64,000 nt of DNA. It comes from Pseudomonadota bacterium (lineage in GTDB: Bacteria; Pseudomonadota; Gammaproteobacteria; Steroidobacterales; Steroidobacteraceae). Numbering within the stretch: position 1 is the stretch's first letter; each line of letters starts with the position of its first letter. Positions 1 to 8,228 of this stretch are shown piece by piece. Made by a program: the position numbers and the translations under genes. The notes below the pieces were generated by a model that was not told the origin of the DNA, ran no database searches, and saw nothing but the letters and a program-made list of their open reading frames with translations. The stretch lies in NCBI GenBank assembly GCA_021792755.1, contig JAJYUA010000011.1, forward strand, positions 1 through 64,000, in the 5' to 3' direction.

Positions 1-60
1 CGATCGCCCGAGGACATCGCTGCGAAGCGCGGCAAGACGGTCGAAGAGATCACGGGCTGA
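1..60 (+). CDS. rpsE: 30S ribosomal protein S5, C-terminal end (partial)
   Basis: Only the last 19 codons are inside the window. They read RSPEDIAAKRGKTVEEITG and stop with TGA, which matches the conserved C-terminus of bacterial S5. The position directly before rpmD and rplO is the usual spc-operon order. S5 is a small-subunit protein needed for decoding fidelity. The start lies upstream of the window. Confidence 0.93.
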   Translation, partial: RSPEDIAAKRGKTVEEITG

Positions 61-65
61 AGCAC

Positions 66-260
66 ATGGGCAAGCAAGCAAAGGCGCTCAAGGTCACGCT
101 GGTCAGGAGCCTGCACGGGCAGCTCGCCAATATCGCAGCCTCGGCCCGGGGTCTGGGGCTTCGTCGGATCCACCAGTGCGTCGAGGTGCCCGACACACCC
201 GAGAATCGCGGCATGATCCAGACCGCCGTGCACCTGCTGAAAGTCGAGCAGGACGGCTGA
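66..260 (+). CDS. rpmD: 50S ribosomal protein L30
   Basis: A 64-aa protein of the L30 family, slightly longer than the usual 58-60 aa. It has the ferredoxin-like L30 core with KVTLVRS near the start, a GLRR segment in the middle and a C-terminal [12 protein letters not shown] helix/strand. It starts five bases after rpsE and is followed by rplO after 13 bases, so it is cotranscribed in the spc operon. L30 is a large-subunit protein found in only part of the bacteria. Confidence 0.95.
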   Translation: MGKQAKALKVTLVRSLHGQLANIAASARGLGLRRIHQCVEVPDTPENRGMIQTAVHLLKVEQDG

Positions 261-273
261 GAGGAAACGAGAG

Positions 274-708
274 ATGCGACTGAACACACTCAAGCCCGCC
301 GCCGGCGCCAAGCGGGCGCGGCTGCGCGTCGGACGCGGCGCTTCCGCCGGCCAGGGCAAGACCTGCGGCCGCGGCGTCAAGGGCCAGCGAGCCCGCAAGG
401 GCGGCTACCACAAGGTCGGCTTCGAGGGCGGCCAGATGCCCATCCAGCGACGCCTGCCGAAGGTCGGCTTTCGCTCGGCCTTGTCGGCCACGCGCGCCGA
501 GGTGCGGCTCGATGAGCTTGCCAAGCTCGGGGATGCGGTCATCGACCTCGAGGCCCTGAAGAAGGCCGGCATCGTTCCGGTGACCGCCGAGCGGGCCAAG
601 GTCATGCTGTCGGGCAAGATCGAGAAGGCCGTGACGCTGAAGGGCGTGGCGGTCACCCGCGGGGCACGCGCGGCCATCGAGGCCGCCGGCGGCAAAATCG
701 AGGCCTGA
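274..708 (+). CDS. rplO: 50S ribosomal protein L15
   Basis: A 144-aa protein, the normal L15 length. The N-terminus [20 protein letters not shown] and the Gly/Arg-rich extension with [18 protein letters not shown] are hallmarks of L15, which threads into 23S rRNA and is a late assembly protein. A GAGAGATG context with a purine-rich ribosome site (gaggaaacgaga) precedes the ATG. It lies between rpmD and secY as in most bacteria. Confidence 0.97.
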   Translation: MRLNTLKPAAGAKRARLRVGRGASAGQGKTCGRGVKGQRARKGGYHKVGFEGGQMPIQRRLPKVGFRSALSATRAEVRLDELAKLGDAVIDLEALKKAGIVPVTAERAKVMLSGKIEKAVTLKGVAVTRGARAAIEAAGGKIEA

Positions 709-747
709 GGGCTGACGAGGCTCGCATAGGCTAACCCGGTAACCCTC

Positions 748-2097
748 ATGGCCAATACGCTGAACAATCCCGCCATCGCACTGAGCGAAGCGGCCCGCTT
801 CGGACAGATCCGATCGCGGGTGCTGTTTCTCGTGGGCGCCATGATCGTCTATCGCATCGGGACCTTCATTCCGGTCCCCGGCATCAATCCGGTGCAGGTG
901 GCGCGCTTCTTCAGCGAGAAGTCCGGGACGATCCTCGGGATCGTCAACATGTTCTCCGGCGGGGCGCTCGCGCGCCTGTCGATCTTCGCCATGGGGGTGA
1001 TGCCCTATATCTCGGCCTCCATCATCATCCAGATGATGTCCATGGTGGTGCCGAGCCTGATCGAGCTGCGCAAGGAAGGCCAGGCGGGCCAGCGCAAGAT
1101 GACCGACTACACGCGCTGGGGAACGGTCGTGCTGGCTCTGTTCCAGTCGTTCGCGGCCGCCGGCGCCCTGGTCAAGGGCGGCATGACGCTGGTCGGCGGC
1201 TGGCAGTTCATGTTCACCGGGACGGTGACGATGACCACCGGTACAGTGTTCCTGATGTGGCTCGGTGAGCAAATCACCGAGCGTGGCATCGGCAACGGCA
1301 TATCCATGATCATTCTGGCCGGCATCGTTGCCGGCCTGCCGGGAGCCATCAGCAGCACCGCCGAGGCGGTGAGCTCCGGGTCGATGCAGGGCCCCTTTGC
1401 GCTGCTGCTCATCATCCTGGTGGTCGGCACCACCGCCTTCGTGGTGTTCATGGAGCGCGCCCAGCGGCGCATCACGGTCAACTACGCGAAACGCCAGGTG
1501 GGCCGGCGCATGTACGCCGGCCAGAGCAGCCATTTGCCGTTCAAGATCAACATGTCGGGCGTCATCCCGCCGATCTTCGCCTCGAGCATCCTGCTGATGC
1601 CGGCGACGATCGCGAGTTTCCTCGGCACCGGCGCCAAGGGCGGGCTTGCCAGCGTCATGCAGGACGTCGCCGCGGCGCTCGGCTTTGGCCAGCCCCTGTA
1701 CACGGTCCTCTACACCGTACTCATCATTTTCTTTACGTTTTTCTACACCGCCCTGGTGTTCAATTCGCGCGAGACGGCCGACAACCTCAAGAAGTCAGGG
1801 GCCTTCATCCCGGGTATTCGCCCTGGACTGCACACCGCCGAGTACATCGACAAGGTGCTCACCCGGCTGACGCTGTGGGGCGCGCTCTATGTGGCCGCGG
1901 TCTGCGTGCTGCCCATCCTGCTGATTGCACGCGAGGGCGTGAGCTTCAACTTCGGCGGCACCTCGCTCCTCATCGTGGTGGTGGTGGTCATGGACTTCAT
2001 GGCGCAGCTGCAGGCGCACCTGATGTCGCACCACTACCCGGGCCTGCTCAAGAAAGCCAACCTGCTCGGCTATGGCCGCCAGGGGCAGGGTGGATGA
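748..2097 (+). CDS. secY: Preprotein translocase subunit SecY
   Basis: A 449-aa polytopic membrane protein, the core channel of the Sec translocon that moves unfolded proteins across or into the inner membrane with SecE, SecG and SecA. The first helix with [13 protein letters not shown], the [11 protein letters not shown] segment (plug/TM2 region) and the cytosolic loop [14 protein letters not shown] are diagnostic. About ten hydrophobic segments can be counted. It follows rplO by 39 bases in the spc operon and precedes rpmJ. Confidence 0.98.
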   Translation: MANTLNNPAIALSEAARFGQIRSRVLFLVGAMIVYRIGTFIPVPGINPVQVARFFSEKSGTILGIVNMFSGGALARLSIFAMGVMPYISASIIIQMMSMVVPSLIELRKEGQAGQRKMTDYTRWGTVVLALFQSFAAAGALVKGGMTLVGGWQFMFTGTVTMTTGTVFLMWLGEQITERGIGNGISMIILAGIVAGLPGAISSTAEAVSSGSMQGPFALLLIILVVGTTAFVVFMERAQRRITVNYAKRQVGRRMYAGQSSHLPFKINMSGVIPPIFASSILLMPATIASFLGTGAKGGLASVMQDVAAALGFGQPLYTVLYTVLIIFFTFFYTALVFNSRETADNLKKSGAFIPGIRPGLHTAEYIDKVLTRLTLWGALYVAAVCVLPILLIAREGVSFNFGGTSLLIVVVVVMDFMAQLQAHLMSHHYPGLLKKANLLGYGRQGQGG

Positions 2098-2191
2098 CGC
2101 GGCAGCCTTTTCAGCCGGCGCGGAGCGCCGCTACGTGGCGCGGGCCCCTTCCGTCCGCAGGACAGTTGCGCGCAGCGCATGGGAAATCCCT

Positions 2192-2305
2192 ATGAAAGTC
2201 AGACCCTCGGTCAAGAAAATGTGCCGGAATTGCAAGATCGTGCGCCGCCGGCGCGTGGTTTACGTCATCTGCTCGGACCAGCGTCACAAGCAGAGGCAAG
2301 GTTGA
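2192..2305 (+). CDS. rpmJ: 50S ribosomal protein L36
   Basis: A 37-aa protein starting [17 protein letters not shown]. It keeps the zinc-ribbon ligands (Cys11, Cys14, Cys27 and His32), so it is the zinc-binding C+ form of L36. An in-frame upstream ATG at 2072 would add 40 residues not found in the family and overlap secY, so the start at 2192 is chosen. It sits between secY and rpsM, the usual place. Confidence 0.96.
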   Translation: MKVRPSVKKMCRNCKIVRRRRVVYVICSDQRHKQRQG

Positions 2306-2355
2306 TCTTTTTCGGTTAAACTACCGCGTTTTTCGCGCGGTTTTGGTACAGCAAC

Positions 2356-2736
2356 ATGGCACGCATAGCCGGCATCAATATTCCCCTCAACAAGCACGTA
2401 TGGGTCGGGCTCACGCACATCTACGGTGTGGGCCGCGCGCGCGCGCAGTCGGCCTGCCAGGCCGCGGGCATCAGCCCTGATACCAAGGTCAAGGACCTCA
2501 CGGAGGCCGAGATCAATGCGATCCGGGGGCAGATCGCCAGGTACGCCGTTGAAGGCGACCTCAGGCGCGAGGTGTCCATGAACATCAAGCGTCTGATGGA
2601 CCTCGGCTCCTACCGGGGCATCCGCCACCGCCGGGGATTGCCGGTCAACGGCCAGCGCACCCGCACGAATGCCCGCACGCGCAAAGGCCCGCGTAAGCAG
2701 GCCGTGAAGCTCAACGCACCCCCGGGCAAGGCATAA
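2356..2736 (+). CDS. rpsM: 30S ribosomal protein S13
   Basis: A 126-aa S13 protein, a few residues longer than the E. coli form. It begins [26 protein letters not shown] and ends in the basic tail [14 protein letters not shown] that contacts tRNA in the P site. It is the first gene of the alpha operon (S13-S11-S4-RpoA-L17), 50 bases after rpmJ. Confidence 0.98.
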   Translation: MARIAGINIPLNKHVWVGLTHIYGVGRARAQSACQAAGISPDTKVKDLTEAEINAIRGQIARYAVEGDLRREVSMNIKRLMDLGSYRGIRHRRGLPVNGQRTRTNARTRKGPRKQAVKLNAPPGKA

Positions 2737-2754
2737 CCGGAAGGAATTTGAAGC

Positions 2755-3168
2755 ATGGCTGATCAGAAGCAGCAGCAAGGCGGCGGTGCCGCCGCCAAGA
2801 AGCCGAAGAAGGCGCGCAAGAACGTGCTGGATGCGATCGCGCACGTGCACGCCTCGTTCAACAACACCATCATCACCATCACCGACCGCCAGGGCAACAC
2901 CCTGTCCTGGGCTACGGCCGGGGGCTGCGGCTTTCGCGGCTCGCGCAAGAGTACGCCGTTCGCCGCGCAGGTCGCGGCGGAGAAAGCCGGCGTTGCAGCG
3001 CAGGAGCACGGCGTGAAGAACGTTGAAGTGCGCGTCGGCGGCCCCGGTCCCGGCCGCGAGTCCGCCGTCCGTGCGTTGAACGGCTGCGGCCTGAAGATCA
3101 CCAGCATCGCCGACGTCACGCCGATCCCGCACAACGGCTGCCGTCCCCCGAAGAAGCGCAGAGTCTGA
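2755..3168 (+). CDS. rpsK: 30S ribosomal protein S11
   Basis: A 137-aa S11 protein with an Ala/Lys-rich N-terminal extension of roughly ten residues, followed by the conserved [15 protein letters not shown] and [13 protein letters not shown] segments and the C-terminal [12 protein letters not shown]11 forms the platform of the 30S subunit near the E site. It is preceded by an AAGGAA ribosome site and lies 18 bases after rpsM. Confidence 0.98.
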   Translation: MADQKQQQGGGAAAKKPKKARKNVLDAIAHVHASFNNTIITITDRQGNTLSWATAGGCGFRGSRKSTPFAAQVAAEKAGVAAQEHGVKNVEVRVGGPGPGRESAVRALNGCGLKITSIADVTPIPHNGCRPPKKRRV

Positions 3169-3215
3169 GCGCTTCCTAGTCCGCAAGACAGCCCAGTTAA
3201 GAGAGACCATCCAGC

Positions 3216-3839
3216 ATGGCGCGTTATCTCGGTCCCAAGTGCAAGCTCGCCCGCCGCGAGGGCACGGATCTGTTTCTGAAGAGCGGTGTCAAGCCTCTCG
3301 AGAGCAAGTGCAAGCTCAGCGTTGTGCCGGGCGGCCTGAAGGGAGAGCGGCGGCAACGGCTCTCGGACTACGGTCTGCAGCTGCGCGAGAAGCAAAAGCT
3401 GCGCCGCATGTACGGCGTGCTCGAGCGCCAGTTCGGCAACTACTACACCGAGGCGGCGCGCCGCGCTGGCTCGACAGGCGAGAACCTGCTGCGCCTGCTG
3501 GAGTGCCGTCTCGACAACGTCGTGTACCGCATGGGCTTCGCCGCCACGCGCGCCGAGGCGCGCCAGTTGGTCAGCCACAAGGGCATCAACGTCAACGGCC
3601 GCGCGGTCACCATCGCCTCCTATCAGCTCAAGGCGGGCGACAGCATCGAGGTGCGCGAGAAAGCCCGCAAGCAGCTGCGCATCCAGAATGCGCTCAACAT
3701 CGCCCAGCAGGTCGGGCTTCCCGAGTGGGTGGAAGTGAACGACAAGGAGTTCCGCGGTGTGTTCAAGGCGGCCCCGGGCCGCGATGATGTCTTGCCGGAT
3801 ATCAACGAGAACCTGGTCGTGGAGCTCTATTCGAAGTAA
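3216..3839 (+). CDS. rpsD: 30S ribosomal protein S4
   Basis: A 207-aa S4 protein, the normal length. It starts [21 protein letters not shown] and has the S4 RNA-binding domain at about residues 96-160 ([20 protein letters not shown] and [11 protein letters not shown]). S4 is a primary 16S rRNA binding protein and, in enterobacteria, the translational repressor of this operon. Whether that regulation holds here cannot be seen. Confidence 0.98.
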   Translation: MARYLGPKCKLARREGTDLFLKSGVKPLESKCKLSVVPGGLKGERRQRLSDYGLQLREKQKLRRMYGVLERQFGNYYTEAARRAGSTGENLLRLLECRLDNVVYRMGFAATRAEARQLVSHKGINVNGRAVTIASYQLKAGDSIEVREKARKQLRIQNALNIAQQVGLPEWVEVNDKEFRGVFKAAPGRDDVLPDINENLVVELYSK

Positions 3840-3928
3840 TCGGCTGGACCGTCCGCGGCGTTCGCCGCGGGCAGGCCAGGCCCATGTTTCGGTTTGCGCC
3901 GGCTACCGGCCGGCAAGGTGAGACTGCA

Positions 3929-4930
3929 ATGCAGGGATCCGTCACAGAGTTCTTGAAGCCGCGCGTGGTGAAGGTGCAGCCCGTTGCCCCTCGCCAGGCA
4001 CGGGTCACCATCGAGCCGTTCGAGCGGGGTTTCGGCCATACGCTCGGCAACGCGTTGCGCCGCGTGCTGCTTTCCTCCATGCCGGGCAGTGCCGTTACGG
4101 AGGTTGAGATCGATGGCGTGCTGCACGAGTACACCAGCATAGAGGGCGTGCAGGAAGACGTCGTTGACATCCTGCTCAACCTCAAGTCCGTCGCCATCCG
4201 CATGCACACGCGCGACAACGCCGAGCTGCGGCTGCACAAGAGGGGCCCGGGCCCAGTGACCGCGGGCGACATTCAGGCCGACCACGACATCGAAGTCGTC
4301 AACCCGGATCTCGTGATCGCCAACCTGACCCAGGCGGGCGAACTCAGCATGACCCTGCGTGTAGAGCGCGGCCGCGGCTACCGGCCAGCGGCTTCCCGCG
4401 CGAGCTTCGAGGAGCAGACCCGTCCGATCGGCCGGCTGCAGCTCGATGCGTCCTTCTCGCCCGTGCGCCGCGTGACCTATGCGGTCGAGGCCGCCCGTGT
4501 GGAGCAGCGCACCGACCTCGACAAGCTGGTCATCGATATCGAGACCAACGGCACTATCGACGCCGAAGAGGCCATCCGCCGCGCCGGCAGCATCCTCAAG
4601 GATCAGCTGTCGGTGTTCGTCGACCTGCAGGGCGAGGAGGAGACCGCCACCAAGGTCACGGAGATGCAGTTCGACCCCATTTTGCTGCGGCCCGTGGACG
4701 AGCTCGAGCTCACCGTGCGCAGCGCCAACTGCCTGAAGGCGGAGAACATCCACTACATCGGCGATCTGGTGCAGCGCACCGAGGTGGAGCTGCTTCGCAC
4801 GCCGAATCTGGGCAAGAAGTCGCTCACCGAGATCAAGGAAGTGCTGCACAGCCACGGTCTGATGCTCGGCATGCGGCTCGACGGCTGGCCGCCGGCCAGC
4901 CTCAAGCATGCCGAAGAACACACGATCTGA
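3929..4930 (+). CDS. rpoA: DNA-directed RNA polymerase subunit alpha
   Basis: A 333-aa alpha subunit. The start is set at [12 protein letters not shown], which aligns with the E. coli start and has an AAGGTGAG site before it; an open extension to 3884 is not conserved. The N-terminal dimerisation domain contains [20 protein letters not shown]. The C-terminal domain ([18 protein letters not shown], then [14 protein letters not shown]) binds UP elements and activators. It lies between rpsD and rplQ in the alpha operon. Confidence 0.98.
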   Translation: MQGSVTEFLKPRVVKVQPVAPRQARVTIEPFERGFGHTLGNALRRVLLSSMPGSAVTEVEIDGVLHEYTSIEGVQEDVVDILLNLKSVAIRMHTRDNAELRLHKRGPGPVTAGDIQADHDIEVVNPDLVIANLTQAGELSMTLRVERGRGYRPAASRASFEEQTRPIGRLQLDASFSPVRRVTYAVEAARVEQRTDLDKLVIDIETNGTIDAEEAIRRAGSILKDQLSVFVDLQGEEETATKVTEMQFDPILLRPVDELELTVRSANCLKAENIHYIGDLVQRTEVELLRTPNLGKKSLTEIKEVLHSHGLMLGMRLDGWPPASLKHAEEHTI

Positions 4931-4942
4931 GGATTTCCTGCA

Positions 4943-5347
4943 ATGCGCCACCATTTGACTGGCCGGCAACTGTCCCGCAACAGCTCGCACCGGCACGCGC
5001 TGATGCGCAACATGAGCGTCGCGCTGCTGCGTCACGAGACCATCCGCACCACGCTGCCCAAGGCCAAGGAGCTACGGCGCGTGGTCGAGCCCCTGATCAC
5101 GCTCGGTAAGAGCGACGGCGATGCCAACCGGCGGCTCGCGTTCTCGCGCCTGCGCGACAGCGCAGTGGTGGAGAAGCTGTTCACCGACCTCGGTCCCCGC
5201 TTCAAGAAGCGCCCTGGCGGGTATACACGGATCCTGCGCATGACGCCCCGTCCGGGCGACTGCGCGCCGATGGCACTGATGCAGCTGGTCGACCGGCCGA
5301 TTACCGCCGAGTCTGCAGCAGCGCCCGCCGAAGAAGGCAAGAAGTAG
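4943..5347 (+). CDS. rplQ: 50S ribosomal protein L17
   Basis: A 134-aa L17 protein that begins [20 protein letters not shown], a near-invariant start, and ends with a short Ala/Glu/Lys tail. L17 sits near the peptide exit tunnel. It is the last gene of the alpha operon, 12 bases after rpoA, and is followed by two GC-rich hairpins that may end transcription. Confidence 0.98.
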   Translation: MRHHLTGRQLSRNSSHRHALMRNMSVALLRHETIRTTLPKAKELRRVVEPLITLGKSDGDANRRLAFSRLRDSAVVEKLFTDLGPRFKKRPGGYTRILRMTPRPGDCAPMALMQLVDRPITAESAAAPAEEGKK

Positions 5348-5350
5348 TCC

Positions 5351-5429
5351 CGCCGCAAGGCTGCGGCGCAAGAGTCGGCCACCCAGCCGGCCTGCGCATC
5401 CGCGAAGGAAGGCCGGGGGAAACCCCGGC
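5351..5429 (+). terminator. Tandem hairpins after the alpha operon
   Basis: Two perfect inverted repeats follow rplQ. The first is CGCCGCA-AGGC-TGCGGCG at 5351-5368. The second is GCCGGGG-GAAA-CCCCGGC at 5412-5429, a 7-bp stem capped by a GNRA tetraloop. Neither is followed by a clear run of T, so they are either terminators of a weak type or RNA-stabilising 3' ends. Position after the last gene of a highly expressed operon supports a 3'-end role. Confidence 0.45.
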
Positions 5430-5799
5430 GCGTGCACTGCACTGCGCTGCGCTGGCGCTGTTTTGGGCGGTGCAGGTGCCGCGTGCCGGCCATATCCCTG
5501 ACGGCGGCGCACCCAGTCCGGACGGGCGCTTGCCGGGGTGGCGCAGCTCACCCGCGAGACGCATGCCCCGCACAGCGCTTGTGAGCAAGACCAGGACGCC
5601 CATCATTGGCCGCCCGCTCGCGGAGCCGCGATGCTTCGCTGAAACACACCGCCTCGTCCTGCGGCGGCGGACACGTCCTCATGCCTATGCTTCAGGCTTC
5701 GGGGTCGCCGGGTGCAAGGGGCGATCCGCGCCCTGGCCTTTTGCCACCCGGGAACGCTTCGGCTACGCTCTCGCAACTGGTTTTTGAGGAGGGTCGTCC
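5430..5799. other. Intergenic stretch between rplQ and mscL
   Basis: About 370 bases without a supportable gene. Short open frames exist on both strands but have no family features or ribosome sites. The last bases before mscL carry its ribosome-binding site (GAGGAGGG). No tRNA or recognisable RNA gene was seen. Confidence 0.5.
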
Positions 5800-6192
5800 A
5801 TGAGCCTGGTATCGGAGTTCAAGGAATTCGCGGTCAAGGGCAATATGATCGACATGGCGGTGGGCATCGTGATCGGCGCGGCATTCGGGAAGGTCGTCAG
5901 CAGCCTGGTTGCCGACATCCTCATGCCTCCGTTGGGCGTGCTGATCGGCCAGATCAGCTTCTCCAAGCTGGCGGTACAGATCGGCGCCAATTCTGCCGGC
6001 AAGCCGGTGATGCTGACGTACGGGATGTTCATCCAGGCGATCCTCGATTTCCTTCTGATCGCACTGGCGATCTTCTTTTTGGTCAAGGTGATCAATAAGC
6101 TGAAACGACCTGCGCCTGCGGCCGCGCCGCCGCCGCCCACCAAGTCCGAGGAACTGCTCGGTGAGATCCGGGACCTGCTGGCCAAGAGGTAG
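5800..6192 (+). CDS. mscL: Large-conductance mechanosensitive channel
   Basis: A 130-aa MscL protein that releases solutes during hypo-osmotic shock. The amphipathic N-terminus [20 protein letters not shown] leads into TM1 with the gate segment [18 protein letters not shown]2 is [20 protein letters not shown], and the C-terminal helix ends [14 protein letters not shown] after a Pro-rich linker. A strong GAGGAGG site precedes the ATG. It is convergent with the peptidase gene, with only three bases between the stops. Confidence 0.97.
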   Translation: MSLVSEFKEFAVKGNMIDMAVGIVIGAAFGKVVSSLVADILMPPLGVLIGQISFSKLAVQIGANSAGKPVMLTYGMFIQAILDFLLIALAIFFLVKVINKLKRPAPAAAPPPPTKSEELLGEIRDLLAKR

Positions 6193-6195
6193 CTG

Positions 6196-7599
6196 CTAGC
6201 TTCGGGACAGCTCGGCGCGGAACGCCTCGCGGGTAAGGTTTTCGCAGCCTGTCGCAGTCACTGCCAGATCGTCCTCGATACGGATGCCGCCGAATCTGCG
6301 TAGAGCCTTCACCCGGGACCAATTGATCAGGCTCGCGCGCTTGTCCGCCCGTGCCGCCTCGAGCAGCGGGTCGATGAAGTAGAGACCCGGCTCCATGGTG
6401 ACCACGAAGCCTTCCTCCAGGGTACGCGTCAGGCGCAGGTAAGGGTGTCCTTCCGGTCTGGGGATGTCGCCCCCTTCCGGGGAGCGCATGAAGCCCCCCG
6501 CATCGTGCACTTGCAGTCCCAGCAGATGACCGACGCCATGGGGTAGGAAGACGCGGGTCACTCCTGCGGCGAGGGCCTGCTCGGCGTTGCAAGTGACGAT
6601 CTCCGCCTCCTGCAGCACTTCGGCCGTCAGTCTGTGCGCATGCAAGTGCACTTCGCGCCAATCCACGCCCGCCCGGACGTCCTTGCACAGAGCCTGCTGC
6701 ACGGTGTCCATATGGGCAATCAACGCAGAGAAGTCTCCGTCTCCCGCCGAATATGTCCGGGTGATGTCGCTCGCGTAGCCGCCAAATTCCGCGCCGGCAT
6801 CGATCAGCAGGGAGTGGCGCTCGGCGGGAGCGTGTTTTTCGAGCACTTGGTAGTGCAAGACCGACCCGCTCTCGTTCAGGGCAATGATGGGGTTGTACGG
6901 CAGCTCCTGCTCGCGCAAGCCGCAGGCCGCAAGGAAAGCGAGCTCGATGGCAAATTCCGACTCGCCTGCGGCAAAAGCCCGTTGGGCGGCCAGGTGTCCC
7001 CGGGCGCCCAGGCGGTTGGCTTCGCGCAGACAGGCGAGCTCATAGGCAGACTTGATTGCCCGGCCGAAGTCGAGATGCCGCATGAGGCGGGCAGGGTTGT
7101 GGGCCGCCACGCCCCAGGAGCCGAACTCGGCGAACGCCTCACCCAGGTAAGCGGTGGTGCCGAGGTCGAGCGGCAGTAGAGCACGGGCCGATTCCCGGTC
7201 AGCGCAGATCCGAACGTCGAAATAGCCGGTCCAGTAGCCTTCGGGCGGCGCCGGCGGCTTGTACCAGTAGTCTCCAGGCTGGCTGAACGCCAGAATGGGG
7301 CGTTGACCCGGCTGAAAGTGCACGAAGCAGTCCGGCTCGGCAAGGGGAGTCCAGACCTTGAAGGGCGCGTTGACCTCGAAAGGGTAGGTTCGATCGTCCT
7401 GGAACACGGGCAGCAGGGAGCCCGAGTGCACCAGCAGGGCCTGGTAGCCGCAGGCTCTGAGCGCCTCGGCGGAGCGGTGACAGACGGCCTCCAGATGGCG
7501 GCCGAAGAGCTTGGAGAGCTCACCTGCGGGGGAGGGTGTGGCACCAGGCATCAGATCATCCTCCGTCAACGACATCATTGAATTGTAAGTGCAGTCCAT
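6196..7599 (-). CDS. pepQ: Xaa-Pro dipeptidase (M24B family)
   Basis: A 467-aa metallopeptidase of the M24 pita-bread fold that cleaves dipeptides with C-terminal proline. All five metal ligands are visible: Asp267 and Asp278 (DAGAEFGGYASDITR), His354 (HGVGH), Glu403 (MEPGLY) and Glu442 (RIEDD). The N-terminal half is the non-catalytic domain. The E. coli enzyme has 443 aa, so the real start may be one of the internal Mets at residues 8, 9 or 17. The gene stands alone, convergent with mscL. Confidence 0.92.
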   Translation of the reverse strand: MDCTYNSMMSLTEDDLMPGATPSPAGELSKLFGRHLEAVCHRSAEALRACGYQALLVHSGSLLPVFQDDRTYPFEVNAPFKVWTPLAEPDCFVHFQPGQRPILAFSQPGDYWYKPPAPPEGYWTGYFDVRICADRESARALLPLDLGTTAYLGEAFAEFGSWGVAAHNPARLMRHLDFGRAIKSAYELACLREANRLGARGHLAAQRAFAAGESEFAIELAFLAACGLREQELPYNPIIALNESGSVLHYQVLEKHAPAERHSLLIDAGAEFGGYASDITRTYSAGDGDFSALIAHMDTVQQALCKDVRAGVDWREVHLHAHRLTAEVLQEAEIVTCNAEQALAAGVTRVFLPHGVGHLLGLQVHDAGGFMRSPEGGDIPRPEGHPYLRLTRTLEEGFVVTMEPGLYFIDPLLEAARADKRASLINWSRVKALRRFGGIRIEDDLAVTATGCENLTREAFRAELSRS

Positions 7600-7768
7600 C
7601 CTTTCGGCGACCCGCGCTGTCGTTTAAGAGCGACAGCACTCTGGTTTCAAATCACAGCGTTACCCGATAGAATGCGGACCGGCGCGACCCGTGAAGGACT
7701 CGCGGAACGACTACAACTCGTTCAAATAAATGTGTTACAGTAGCTCTCACTCCACCGGGGTACCATCG

Positions 7769-8134
7769 ATGAATATGAAAGTTGCTCTCAGCGCGCTTGC
7801 CGCCGCCATGCTGTTGACCGCATGCGCCAAGCAGCCGTCTTCTTCCACCAGCACTCCGGCCTCTTCGCCGCCGTCCAGCTCCAGCAGCAGCAGCGGCATG
7901 GGTAACGGTAGCGGCAGCGGCTCCAGCACGAGCGGCAGCGGCACCAGCAGCAGCGGCACCAGCGGCAGCGGTTCCAGCGGCAGCGGTTCCAGCGGCACGA
8001 GCGGCAGCGGCTCCAGCACGAGCGGCAGCGGCACCAGCGGCAGCGGCAGCGGCAGCGGCAGCGGCAGCGGCACCAGCGGCAGCGGCTCCAGCGGCTCCAG
8101 CGGCAGCAACCCGCCGCCGACCAACAAGAAGTAA
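7769..8134 (+). CDS. Lipoprotein with long Gly/Ser/Thr repeat
   Basis: A 121-aa protein of unknown function. The start at 7769 (MNMKVALSALAAAMLLTAC) gives a typical lipoprotein signal with lipobox LTAC, so Cys becomes the lipidated first residue of the mature protein. From about residue 30 to residue 110 the sequence is almost only Gly, Ser and Thr, built on repeats of the codons for GSG, SSG and TSG, and it ends in NPPPTNKK. The repeats are multiples of three bases, so slippage would change length but not frame. It looks like a flexible spacer anchored to a membrane. No domain is recognised. Confidence 0.7.
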   Translation: MNMKVALSALAAAMLLTACAKQPSSSTSTPASSPPSSSSSSSGMGNGSGSGSSTSGSGTSSSGTSGSGSSGSGSSGTSGSGSSTSGSGTSGSGSGSGSGSGTSGSGSSGSSGSNPPPTNKK

Positions 8135-8140
8135 GCGACG

Positions 8141-8172
8141 GATCGCTGGGGCGGGTATCCGCCCCAGCGATC
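8141..8172. terminator. Perfect 14-bp hairpin between convergent genes
   Basis: GATCGCTGGGGCGG, loop GTAT, then the exact reverse complement. It starts six bases after the stop of the Gly/Ser lipoprotein and 57 bases before the uvrA stop, between convergent genes, so it can act as a bidirectional terminator. There is no long T-run on either side. Confidence 0.75.
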
Positions 8173-8228
8173 TCGGTATCTGCGGCCCACCTTGATCCGC
8201 CCGTGCGGGGACGGGGGGCTTTGTCTTT

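Noticed and set aside
103-1533. A 476-aa open frame on the minus strand across rpmD, rplO and secY
   Set aside because: It is antisense to highly conserved ribosomal and secY genes and has a His/Arg/Gly-biased composition typical of a shadow frame in GC-rich DNA.
7900-8110. Considered as a CRISPR array because of its regular repeats
   Set aside because: The repeats are short codon-level units in frame with the lipoprotein, with no unique spacers and no cas genes nearby.
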